A DNA stretch of 11,398 bases. Source: Planctomycetota bacterium (GTDB lineage Bacteria; Planctomycetota; UBA8108). The stretch covers positions 1-11,398 of the forward strand of contig NZOA01000053.1 of NCBI GenBank assembly GCA_002695115.1, written 5' to 3'. The first letter of the stretch is position 1. The number at the start of each line of letters is the position of its first letter. A model generated the notes under the pieces. That model had not been told where the DNA came from and did not search any database. It saw only the letters and a list, made by a program, of their open reading frames with translations. Positions 1-6,870 of the stretch are shown piece by piece. The position numbers and the translations under genes are program-made.

Positions 1-181
1 GGTGGTGAAGCGCCACCCCGCGATCACCATCTGCGACCAGTGGCAGTATGTGAAGGACAACGAGAAAACAATCTACAAGAGCTTCTGGGCCGGAAAGAAT
101 GTTCACTTCGGTGGAGAATCAGCCGACAAGCTGGGACAATTTCTCGCAGAGCACGTGCTCAAAGTAATGAAGGACAGGTAA
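1..181 (+). CDS. SGNH/GDSL-type hydrolase, C-terminal fragment
   Basis: Open reading frame entering from the left edge (first full codon at base 2) and ending at TAA 179-181, giving 59 visible residues. The tail contains GKNVHFGGESADKLGQFLAE. This looks like the last conserved block of SGNH/GDSL hydrolases, where the catalytic His sits just before the C-terminal helix; the His of NVHF would be that residue. The preceding HPAITICDQW stretch fits secreted planctomycete and verrucomicrobial SGNH hydrolases as I remember them. The Ser and oxyanion blocks lie outside the window, so activity cannot be verified. Such enzymes usually remove acyl groups from sugars or lipids, which would suit the sulfatase and esterase genes downstream. 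It lies 41 bases before the chosen start of the next gene and probably shares its transcript. The family call rests on this short tail only. Confidence 0.5.
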   Translation, partial: VVKRHPAITICDQWQYVKDNEKTIYKSFWAGKNVHFGGESADKLGQFLAEHVLKVMKDR

Positions 182-208
182 TGAAAAATCATCCCCCCGC
201 AACAAGAG

Positions 209-215
209 TAAGGAG
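209..215 (+). promoter_or_regulatory. Ribosome binding site deciding the start at 223
   Basis: TAAGGAG lies seven bases before ATG 223. It favours that start over the in-frame ATG at 181, which overlaps the previous stop codon as TAATG. The ATG at 223 also places a clean signal peptide at the very N-terminus. Confidence 0.6.
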
Positions 216-222
216 CCCTCAG

Positions 223-1038
223 ATGATCAGATCCACCAGCTTATTCCTCGTCCTGCTGCTGGCGGCAGCCGGCGCAGCAAGAGCGGAAGACGCAAAGTCC
301 GCTCCGTTCAAGCCCGCCTTCTTCGCCTTCCAGAATGGCGTCAACTTCGGCTCGCTCGAGAAAGAGGCCAAAACCCTCAAGGAGCTCGGCTACGACGGCA
401 TCAACCAGGTCAAGCACGGCGGGGCGAAGCTCGCCGCGCGCATCGCCGCCTACGACAAGGTTGGCCTCAAGGTGCTGAGCATCTATCTCAACGTCAGGGA
501 TAAGCCGATCGCCGCTGCCGTGGTCAAGCCGTTTGAAAACCGTGGCGCGATGATCGAGCTGACTGTCAACAGGATGACCCCGACAACCGTCGAAGCCGTC
601 CGCCAGACAGCCGAGATGGCCGCGAAGATGAAGATTCGCGTCGCGCTCTACCCCCACCACGGCAACGCGGTCGCCACGATGGGGCAGGCCATGGAGCTGA
701 TCAAAAAGGTGGACCATCCCAACCTCGGGGTCATGTTCAACCTCTGCCACTTCCTCATGGGCGAGAAGGCCGAGACCATGGAGGCCGTCCTCGAGAAGGC
801 GGGCGACCGGCTCTTCGCCGTCAGCACCGCCGGAGCCGATCTCGGCGGACGCAGCTGGCGCGCCCTGATCCAGCCTCTGCACAAGGGCACCTTCCCGCAG
901 AAGCGCCTCTTCGCGGCCTTGAAGAAACTCAACTTCAAGGGCCCGGTAGGCCTTCAATGCTACGCCGTGCGGGGCGACAAGCGCACCAACCTGAAAAACT
1001 CGATGGCCGCCTGGAAGAAGACTCTCGATGAGATCTGA
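223..1038 (+). CDS. Exported sugar phosphate isomerase/epimerase-like TIM-barrel protein
   Basis: A 271-residue protein of the xylose-isomerase-like TIM-barrel superfamily (AP endonuclease 2 fold). Residues 1-22 form a signal peptide with a basic start, a Leu/Ala core and an ARA cleavage site, so the mature protein is outside the cytoplasm. Family-like blocks are LKELGYDGI (53-60), VALYPHHG (140-147) with candidate metal ligands His145 and His146, NLGVMFNLCHFL (167-178) with Asn173 and His176, and GPVGLQCYAVRGD (240-252) near the C-terminal strand. This version is common in Planctomycetota and Verrucomicrobiota, usually annotated as sugar phosphate isomerase/epimerase without proven activity. 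Phosphorylated sugars are not expected outside the cytoplasm, so an unphosphorylated sugar or sugar acid is a more likely substrate (inference). The longer frame from base 40 is rejected because its start overlaps the upstream coding sequence. The 3' end overlaps the first sulfatase by 11 bases. Confidence 0.8.
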   Translation: MIRSTSLFLVLLLAAAGAARAEDAKSAPFKPAFFAFQNGVNFGSLEKEAKTLKELGYDGINQVKHGGAKLAARIAAYDKVGLKVLSIYLNVRDKPIAAAVVKPFENRGAMIELTVNRMTPTTVEAVRQTAEMAAKMKIRVALYPHHGNAVATMGQAMELIKKVDHPNLGVMFNLCHFLMGEKAETMEAVLEKAGDRLFAVSTAGADLGGRSWRALIQPLHKGTFPQKRLFAALKKLNFKGPVGLQCYAVRGDKRTNLKNSMAAWKKTLDEI

Positions 1039-2653
1039 TTCAAGGCCAGGCGGAAACTCGCGTTTGGATGTTTCGGCAAGCGCCCGGCTGGGCTGGCTTG
1101 CGGTGTTGCTGCTGGCTATTGCTACGGCAAGTTCCCCGGCAGATGCCGCCAGGCCACCCAACGTCGTCTTCTTCCTCGCAGACGACCTCGGCTGGTGCGA
1201 CACGACGCTGTATGGAAAAACCAGCTTCTACGAGACGCCGAACATCGAGCGCCTGGCGAAGAAAGGCGTTCGCTTCAGCCAGGCCTACGCCGCCTGCCAC
1301 GTCTGCTCACCCACCCGCGCCAGCATCCTGAGCGGCAAGTACCCGGCGCGCCTCCACCTGACCGACTGGCTGTCGGGACGACGCAACTTCAGCTTCCAGA
1401 AGCTCCTCAACGCCCAGATCCACCAGCGCCTTCCGCTCAAAGAGCTCACCCTCGCCGAGGCGCTGAAAAAACACGGCTACGCCACCGGGCATTTCGGCAA
1501 GTGGCACCTCGGCGAAGACCCGGCGGGACCGCTGCAGCAGGGCTTCGATGTGCAGGTCCCCAGGTGGAACAAGGGCTGGCCGCGAGCCGGCTACCACGCG
1601 CCCTTCCGCCTGAACGGTCTCAAGGACTCAAAGGGCGACTACCTCACCGACCGCCTGAACGAGGAGGCGCTGGCTTTCATCGATCGCAACAAGGACCGGC
1701 CCTTCTTCCTCTACCTCTCCCACTTTTCCGTCCACGACCCGATCCAGGGCCGCGCCGATCTCGTCGAGAAATACCGCCGGAAGCTGGCAGAGCGAAAAAA
1801 AACGTCAGGACCAGCCTTCATCCTGGAAGAAAACCCTGACAGGCCGAAGTCCCTCTCCCGCGCCCAGCTCGCCACCCTGATGGAGCGACCCTCCCACAAA
1901 GACTACCGGGTCCTGCCCGGCCAGACCGTCAAGATCAAGCAGCACCAGGACAACATCCAGTTCGCCGCCATGGTCGAAGCCCTGGATGAGAGCCTCGGCC
2001 GGGTGCTCGACAAACTTGAGGCCCTGGGACTCGAAGAAAACACCATCGTGGTCTTCTTCTCGGACAACGGCGGCATGTCGGCCGCCAACTTCGGCAATCC
2101 GAAGCGGGTCGTGAACCCCAGGCGCCTCGATGCCGCCTACTCCACCTCCAACCTCCCCCTGCGCGGCGCCAAGGGATGGCTCTACGAGGGCGGCGTCCGC
2201 GTGCCCATGGTCATCAAGTGGCCGGGGAAGGGAAGGCACGGCACTGTTTGTGACGAACCTGTCATCAGCACCGACTTCTACCCATCGATCCTGGAGATGG
2301 CGGGACTGCCGGCCGAGGCGGACCAGCACGTGGATGGAACCAGCCTGGTACCGGCCCTGAAGGGGCAAACCCTCGAGCACGAGCCCATCTACTGGCACTT
2401 CCCGCACTACAGCAACCACGGCATGCAGAGCCCGGGCGGCGCCATTCGCTCAGGTGACTACAAGCTGCTGGAGTATTTTGAGAACAACACCGTGCAGCTG
2501 TTCAACCTCCAGAAGGATCCGGGTGAACAGAATGACCTGGCACGGACTGAACCGAAAAAGGCGGCTGAGCTGCTCGCCGCACTGCGGAGCTGGCGCAAAA
2601 GAGTCTCGGCACGGATGATGCCGCCAAACAAGGACTGGAAGCCCGGAAAATGA
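1028..2653 (+). CDS. S1-family sulfatase, secreted (first of three)
   Basis: A 541-residue formylglycine-dependent sulfatase that hydrolyses a sulfate ester. The N-terminus has an Arg-containing stretch, then a hydrophobic core (about 21-34) and a likely cleavage near ADA (39-41), so it is exported. Visible active-site parts: ADDLGW with metal ligands Asp52-Asp53; the maturation motif CSPTRASILSG starting at Cys93, with Pro95 and Arg97 intact; GKWHLG (Lys158, His160); His236 in SVHDP; SDNGG (Asp346, Asn347); Lys382 before EGGVRVP. All core catalytic residues are therefore present. Residues about 240-310 form a charged insertion, and the tail near WHFPHYSNHG (457-465) resembles arylsulfatase-A-like PVC enzymes. 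The substrate cannot be read from sequence. Cys93 needs conversion to formylglycine by FGE or anSME, and neither gene is in the window. ATG 1028 overlaps the upstream gene, with GGAAGAAG just before it; a later in-frame start is possible but would shorten the signal peptide. Confidence 0.93.
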   Translation: MRSDSRPGGNSRLDVSASARLGWLAVLLLAIATASSPADAARPPNVVFFLADDLGWCDTTLYGKTSFYETPNIERLAKKGVRFSQAYAACHVCSPTRASILSGKYPARLHLTDWLSGRRNFSFQKLLNAQIHQRLPLKELTLAEALKKHGYATGHFGKWHLGEDPAGPLQQGFDVQVPRWNKGWPRAGYHAPFRLNGLKDSKGDYLTDRLNEEALAFIDRNKDRPFFLYLSHFSVHDPIQGRADLVEKYRRKLAERKKTSGPAFILEENPDRPKSLSRAQLATLMERPSHKDYRVLPGQTVKIKQHQDNIQFAAMVEALDESLGRVLDKLEALGLEENTIVVFFSDNGGMSAANFGNPKRVVNPRRLDAAYSTSNLPLRGAKGWLYEGGVRVPMVIKWPGKGRHGTVCDEPVISTDFYPSILEMAGLPAEADQHVDGTSLVPALKGQTLEHEPIYWHFPHYSNHGMQSPGGAIRSGDYKLLEYFENNTVQLFNLQKDPGEQNDLARTEPKKAAELLAALRSWRKRVSARMMPPNKDWKPGK

Positions 2654-3981
2654 AGCACCTCATAGCTATTCTGTTCTCCGTCCCGCTGGCCTCCTCGCTG
2701 CCGGCGGCCCGGCCCAATGTCGTCTTCATCCTGGCAGACGATCTCGGCTATGGCGACCTGAGCTGCTATGGACACCCTGAGGCGAAAACGCCTGTTATCG
2801 ACCGCTTGGCTCGTGAGGGCGTACGCTTCACCCAGCATTACGCCAACGGGCCGGAGTGCAGCCCTACGCGTACGGCATTCCTGACCGGTCGCTACCAGCA
2901 GCGTGCCGGTGGATTGGAGTGCGCCATCGGCACCGGCAACGTCGGCCGCTACGACGATGCGATTCGGCTGGCGAAAGAGCGGCAGCTGGGCTTGCCCGCC
3001 AACCAGGCCGTCCTGCCCTCGGCGCTGAAGAACCCCGGCTATGCCTCTGGCGTCTTCGGCAAGTGGCATCTCGGCTACGAGCCGCAGTTCAACCCGCTGG
3101 AGCACGGCTGGGATGATTTCTTCGGCTATATGGGCGGCAACGTTCACTACTTCAACCATAGAGAATTAAGCGACCTGCACGTGCTCTACCGTGGTCGGCT
3201 TCCAGTCTACGAGGAGGGCTACATGACCCACCTCATCACCGATTCTTCTCTCGCCTTCATCGAACGCAATAAGGACAGGCCATTCTTCCTCTTCGTTTCG
3301 CACGAGACCCCCCACTTTCCGTTCCAGGGCCCGGGCGACGCAAAGAAGCTTGTCGATAAAACAAACTGGACCGAGCCTGATGCGAAGGCGTACGTGGCGA
3401 TGCTCGAGGACCTCGATCGGGAGGTGGGCAGAGTGCTGGCAACCTTGAAGAAACACAAGCTTGAGAAAAACACCCTGGTGGTTTTCGTCTCAGACAACGG
3501 AGGCTTCGCCAGGGCCGCGAATATGGGCCCACTCAACGGAGCCAAGAGCACCACCCTCGAGGGAGGCATCCGCGTACCTCTCATCATGCGCTGGCCCGGC
3601 CACATTCAACCGGGCACCACCAGCCGCCAGGTCTGTGCCACCTTCGACCTGACCTTCTCCATTCTCAACCTCGCCGGCGCCGGGGTTCCCGCGAAACGGC
3701 TCGACGGTTTCGATCTCGTCAACCACATCACCGGAGGCAAGAAGGATTTCGAGCGCACACTCTTCTGGCGTGGAAAACGCGGTGAACGTACCTGGTCAGC
3801 CGTACGCTCCGGCGACCTGAAATACGTGCGTAAGGTCGAAGGCGAAACCAGCGAGTGGCTGTTCGACCTCGCCAGCGACATCGGAGAGAAAAACGACCTG
3901 AGCAAGTCGCGGCCCGGCGATGTCAAACGCCTGAAAAAACTGCTGGGCGACTGGGAAAAAGATGTTCGACCGTTACGCTAA
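2650..3981 (+). CDS. S1-family sulfatase, secreted (second of three)
   Basis: A 443-residue sulfatase, the most compact of the three. Residues 1-20 form a short signal peptide ending at PAA, and RPNVVFILADDLGYGD follows almost directly. Active-site elements: Asp30-Asp31; maturation motif CSPTRTAFLTG from Cys70 with Pro72 and Arg74; GKWHLG (Lys138, His140); His222 in ETPHFPF; SDNGG (Asp282, Asn283); Lys299 in NGAKSTTLEGG. The catalytic set is complete. Beyond the common core it differs from its neighbours, for example in about 40 residues after the Cys motif (RYQQRAGG to LGLPANQAVLP) and in the short loop after His222, so it probably acts on a different sulfate position or sugar (inference). 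ATG 2650 overlaps the previous stop as ATGA, the classic arrangement for translational coupling. General type resembles arylsulfatase or GalNAc-6-sulfatase-like enzymes; the exact S1 subfamily is not determined. Confidence 0.94.
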   Translation: MKHLIAILFSVPLASSLPAARPNVVFILADDLGYGDLSCYGHPEAKTPVIDRLAREGVRFTQHYANGPECSPTRTAFLTGRYQQRAGGLECAIGTGNVGRYDDAIRLAKERQLGLPANQAVLPSALKNPGYASGVFGKWHLGYEPQFNPLEHGWDDFFGYMGGNVHYFNHRELSDLHVLYRGRLPVYEEGYMTHLITDSSLAFIERNKDRPFFLFVSHETPHFPFQGPGDAKKLVDKTNWTEPDAKAYVAMLEDLDREVGRVLATLKKHKLEKNTLVVFVSDNGGFARAANMGPLNGAKSTTLEGGIRVPLIMRWPGHIQPGTTSRQVCATFDLTFSILNLAGAGVPAKRLDGFDLVNHITGGKKDFERTLFWRGKRGERTWSAVRSGDLKYVRKVEGETSEWLFDLASDIGEKNDLSKSRPGDVKRLKKLLGDWEKDVRPLR

Positions 3982-5467
3982 GAGCATGGGTGGCAGAATC
4001 CTCGGAACCGTGAAACCCGGCCAGGCCATTCTTACGATCGCGCTGCTGTGGAGCTTCGCACTCAATGCGCAGGAGCCCGCGCAGGCCGTCATCGGCAAGC
4101 TGAACGAAAAAGAGGCGGCCGCAAAAAAGCTCCTTCTCGAAGGGATCAAGAACCCGGAAAAGATCGATGAGCGTCCCCCCAACGTGGTCTTCATCCTCGC
4201 CGACGACCTGGGCTACGCAGACACAGGCGCCTACGGTTCAAAGAGCATCCCCACCCCACACATCGATGCCCTGGCCCGAAGCGGCGTTCGCTTCACCGAT
4301 GCCTACGTGACGGCCTCCTCCTGCAGCCCCTCGCGCGCCGGGCTGATGTCCGGCCGCTACCAGCAGCGTTTCGGCTTCGAGTTCAACACCTCGGGAGCGG
4401 CGATCACGCAGCGCCTCGGCCGGGGGCTGGACCCGGCGGCCGTAACCCTGGCCGATGTTCTTCAAAGAGGCGGCTACTCGACGGGAATGTCAGGCAAGTG
4501 GCATCTCGGGACCCGCGACCACTTCCACCCCCGCTCACGCGGCTTCGATGAATTCTTCGGTTTCCTCGCCGGGGCGCATTCTTATCTTCCATCAAAGAGA
4601 AAAGAGCCCGTGTATTCGAGCATCCTGCGCGACAGGAAGACCGTGAAGGAGCCCGCCTACCTGACCGATGCCATCGCCCGCGAGACCGTGCGGTTTATCG
4701 CCCGGCACAAGGACGAACCCTTCTTCGCCTATGTCGCCTTCAATGCCGTCCACACCCCCATCGAGGCCTCGAAAAAATACCTCGATCGTTTTCCCGGGGT
4801 GGGCAATGCCCGGCAGAAGGCCTACAACGCCATGACCAGCGCCCTCGATGACGCCGTGGGCGCGATCCTGGCCGCATTGAAGAAGCACAAGCTTGAAAAC
4901 AACACCCTGGTGATCTTCCTCAACGACAACGGCGGCCCCGTCTACACCCGGGTCCAGAGCAATGGCCGGCTTCGGCTCGGCAAGCTCTTCCTCTTCGAGG
5001 GAGGTATCCGGGTGCCGATGATCATCAGCTGGCCCGGCAAGCTGGAACCCGGAGGCGTCTATGGCAAGCCCGTCAGCTCACTCGATGTATTTCCGACCGT
5101 CTGCGCCGCCGCCGGCATCCAGCTGCCGCCTGAATTGAAGCTGGATGGAGCGGACCTGCTGCCCTACCTCACTGGGAAAAACGAATCTTCTCCCCACGAG
5201 GCGCTCTTCTGGAGCAACGGCCCCAACCGGGCCGTCCGGCTCGGCAAGTGGAAGCTGGTCAAGGCGGGCGAACACTCCTGGCTCTTCGACCTCGAGAAAG
5301 ATCCTGGAGAAAAAACCAACCTCGCGAAGCAGAAACCCGGCATCCTCGAAAAACTCGAAAAAGCCCTGCTCCAGTGGCAAAAAGAGATGAAGCCCCCAGC
5401 TTGGCCCAGCAAACCGAACCGCCGCAAGGTGGAGATTGATGGAGTAGCGTGGGAAATGAACATATAG
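3962..5467 (+). CDS. S1-family sulfatase, secreted (third of three)
   Basis: A 501-residue sulfatase. The signal peptide is set back from the start: hydrophobic core about 20-34 and probable cleavage after NAQ (35-37). A charged, probably helical linker rich in Glu and Lys (about 38-72) separates it from the catalytic domain, unlike the second sulfatase. Active-site elements: Asp81-Asp82; maturation motif CSPSRAGLMSG from Cys121 with Pro123 and Arg125; GKWHLG (Lys179, His181); His264 in AVHTPIE; NDNGG (Asp322, Asn323); Lys341 before FEGGIRVP. A C-terminal extension after WQKEMKPP runs basic and ends in VAWEMNI. ATG 3962 overlaps the previous gene by 20 bases, with GGGAAAAAG just upstream. The in-frame ATG at 3986 (residue 9) would leave a 4-base gap and gives an equally good signal peptide, so the start is uncertain. 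It closes the sulfatase block; the next gene is 123 bases away. Confidence 0.93.
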   Translation: MFDRYAKSMGGRILGTVKPGQAILTIALLWSFALNAQEPAQAVIGKLNEKEAAAKKLLLEGIKNPEKIDERPPNVVFILADDLGYADTGAYGSKSIPTPHIDALARSGVRFTDAYVTASSCSPSRAGLMSGRYQQRFGFEFNTSGAAITQRLGRGLDPAAVTLADVLQRGGYSTGMSGKWHLGTRDHFHPRSRGFDEFFGFLAGAHSYLPSKRKEPVYSSILRDRKTVKEPAYLTDAIARETVRFIARHKDEPFFAYVAFNAVHTPIEASKKYLDRFPGVGNARQKAYNAMTSALDDAVGAILAALKKHKLENNTLVIFLNDNGGPVYTRVQSNGRLRLGKLFLFEGGIRVPMIISWPGKLEPGGVYGKPVSSLDVFPTVCAAAGIQLPPELKLDGADLLPYLTGKNESSPHEALFWSNGPNRAVRLGKWKLVKAGEHSWLFDLEKDPGEKTNLAKQKPGILEKLEKALLQWQKEMKPPAWPSKPNRRKVEIDGVAWEMNI

Positions 5468-5508
5468 GGGTGAGCAGAAAACCCCGCGCACGTCCAGCCA
5501 TGCAAATC

Positions 5509-5537
5509 TTGAAAACTAACCGGCTTCGTTCCCTAAT
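5509..5537 (+). promoter_or_regulatory. Candidate sigma70-like promoter for the second transcription unit
   Basis: TTGAAA (5509-5514) and CCTAAT (5532-5537) are separated by exactly 17 bases. The first matches the -35 consensus at five of six positions and the second matches the -10 at its last four. The site lies in the only sizeable gap of the window (5468-5590), and transcription would begin near 5544. No rho-independent terminator is seen after the sulfatase block, so read-through from upstream is also possible. Promoter consensus in this lineage is poorly known, hence low confidence. Confidence 0.35.
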
Positions 5538-5542
5538 GGATG

Positions 5543-5574
5543 CCCCAGAGGCAGATCGCCTCTGAATCCCGGGG
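5543..5574 (+). promoter_or_regulatory. Stem-loop in the 5' leader of the esterase gene
   Basis: CAGAGGC (5546-5552) and GCCTCTG (5558-5564) form a perfect 7-bp stem closed by a 5-base loop AGATC. Flanking CCC (5543-5545) can add pairs with the GGGG at 5571-5574 across a bulge. No run of T follows, so it is not a typical terminator. If the candidate promoter is right, the hairpin sits at the very 5' end of the mRNA and about 15 bases before the ribosome binding site, where it could stabilise the transcript or modulate translation. Confidence 0.45.
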
Positions 5575-5578
5575 CCTG

Positions 5579-5586
5579 AAAGGAAG
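5579..5586 (+). promoter_or_regulatory. Ribosome binding site deciding the start at 5591
   Basis: AAAGGAAG sits four bases before ATG 5591, with its AGGA core six bases before. It supports that start over the in-frame ATG at 5540, whose extra 17 residues would precede the signal peptide and whose codons would run through the stem-loop. Confidence 0.55.
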
Positions 5587-5590
5587 ACCC

Positions 5591-6868
5591 ATGCTTTACA
5601 GAATACGTCTACTGACCCCCTGCCTGCTGGTCATCAGCATTTTCGCGGTCATCGACCTGGCCAGGGCCGCCGACTACACTCCCGGCAAGCTTCACAACTA
5701 CTCTCACGAAGACGGCACCGTCGCCAGGGGTGACTACCAGTATTCCGTTTTCGTCCCGAAAGATTACGATCCGAAGAGGGCCTATCCCCTGGTGTTTTAT
5801 CTGCACGGTGGCGGCAATGGCCGCAATCATCCCAGCCAGGGGCACAGAAACATGCTCTCCGCCAGGCTCAAGGACAACAACCGCTCCACCGACGCGGGCT
5901 ACAGCCGCAACATGCCTGATTCCAGGGGCTACATACTCGTCTCGCCGGTCAAGCCGATCGCCTACTGGAAGGCCAGCGTCTTCAAGCGCCTCGTCGCGCA
6001 CGTCAAGAGCAAGGTGCACATCGACGCGAACCGGATCTACGTCACCGGCTTCAGCATGGGCGGGCAGGGCACCTGGTTCGTCGCCTGCGGAAACGATGGC
6101 TCCTACAGGATCGCCGCGATGATGCCGCTGGGCGCCTGGGGCTGCCATTATGTTCGGAACGGAAAAAACCGGAAGACCTGCAAGACGCTCAAGACCCCGA
6201 CCTGGGTCCTGCATTGCCCTCTCGATAACGTCTCGAAGATCTCGGAGCAGCTTCCCCTCTTTCAATCCCATGTCGATCTCGGAGGCTACGGCCGTTTCAC
6301 CATGATCCCCGGCAGGGGACACAAGAGCCGACCGCCCAACGACAACGAGTTTCTCAGCCTGCGGATGAGCTGGATGCTCTCGCAGACCTACGGAACTCCC
6401 TTCAACTACATCCTCCAGGTCAACGATGGCAGGATCGTCAAGGTCGCAAGCGGCAAGCGGCCCTTCACCGCCGACTCGAGCCGCCACGGTTTCTACGAGC
6501 CCGGCACGGTCGTGAGCATCACCGCTCCGGAGTCAAAGGACGACAAGCCCTTCGCCAGGTGGGCCGCTACGAAAGGGAAATTCTCCGATGCGAAATCGAG
6601 ATCGACCTCTTATAAAACAACCGGGGGAGATGGGGCCATCTCAGCCATCTACGGTACCGAGGGCTACAAGCTGACCGTCGTCGACGGCAAGGCGAAGCCG
6701 GCATCCCCGAAACCCGGACAGGTCGTCACCGTCATCGCCACCAGCGGAAAATTCTACTATTGGAAGACCAGCACTACCCTCGTTGACATCGCCATTCCCA
6801 CCGACCGGTCGTTTCAATTCGCCATGCCCTCAGCGGATGTAACCCTGACAGCACAGCCCAAAGACTGA
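5591..6868 (+). CDS. Secreted alpha/beta-hydrolase esterase with C-terminal InlB-type repeat region
   Basis: A 425-residue exported protein. The signal peptide spans about 1-27 and ends at ARAA. Residues about 48-265 form an alpha/beta-hydrolase of the esterase/PHB-depolymerase (CE1-like) type: LHGGG (71-75) as oxyanion loop, GFSMGG (153-158) with nucleophile Ser155, Asp212 in CPLDN and His244 in GRGHKS complete a plausible triad. Such enzymes release acyl or phenolic groups from polysaccharides or cleave other esters. Residues about 275-425 are a separate beta-rich part with two units resembling the divergent InlB B-repeat: EPGTVVSITAP with ARW (about 303-324), and KPGQVVTVIAT, YYWK, FAMPSADVTLTA (about 374-421). 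These repeats often act as spacers or attachment modules on secreted proteins. It heads the second transcription unit, two bases before the next gene. The exact substrate is unknown. Confidence 0.85.
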   Translation: MLYRIRLLTPCLLVISIFAVIDLARAADYTPGKLHNYSHEDGTVARGDYQYSVFVPKDYDPKRAYPLVFYLHGGGNGRNHPSQGHRNMLSARLKDNNRSTDAGYSRNMPDSRGYILVSPVKPIAYWKASVFKRLVAHVKSKVHIDANRIYVTGFSMGGQGTWFVACGNDGSYRIAAMMPLGAWGCHYVRNGKNRKTCKTLKTPTWVLHCPLDNVSKISEQLPLFQSHVDLGGYGRFTMIPGRGHKSRPPNDNEFLSLRMSWMLSQTYGTPFNYILQVNDGRIVKVASGKRPFTADSSRHGFYEPGTVVSITAPESKDDKPFARWAATKGKFSDAKSRSTSYKTTGGDGAISAIYGTEGYKLTVVDGKAKPASPKPGQVVTVIATSGKFYYWKTSTTLVDIAIPTDRSFQFAMPSADVTLTAQPKD

Positions 6869-6870
6869 GA

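Noticed and set aside
40..222. N-terminal extension of the TIM-barrel gene back to base 40
   Set aside because: It overlaps the upstream hydrolase tail in a different frame and would bury the signal peptide inside the protein. ATG 223 has a good ribosome binding site.
241..1203. Minus-strand open frame of 320 codons across the isomerase/sulfatase junction
   Set aside because: It spans two well-supported + strand genes and has no motif or start context of its own.
5467..5485. GGGGT/ACCCC inverted repeat after the third sulfatase as a terminator
   Set aside because: The stem is only 5 bp with a 9-base loop, overlaps the stop codon and is not followed by T residues.
5609..6487. Minus-strand open frame of 292 codons opposite the esterase
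   Set aside because: The + strand encodes a complete Ser-Asp-His hydrolase over the same bases; the minus translation has no domain-like features.
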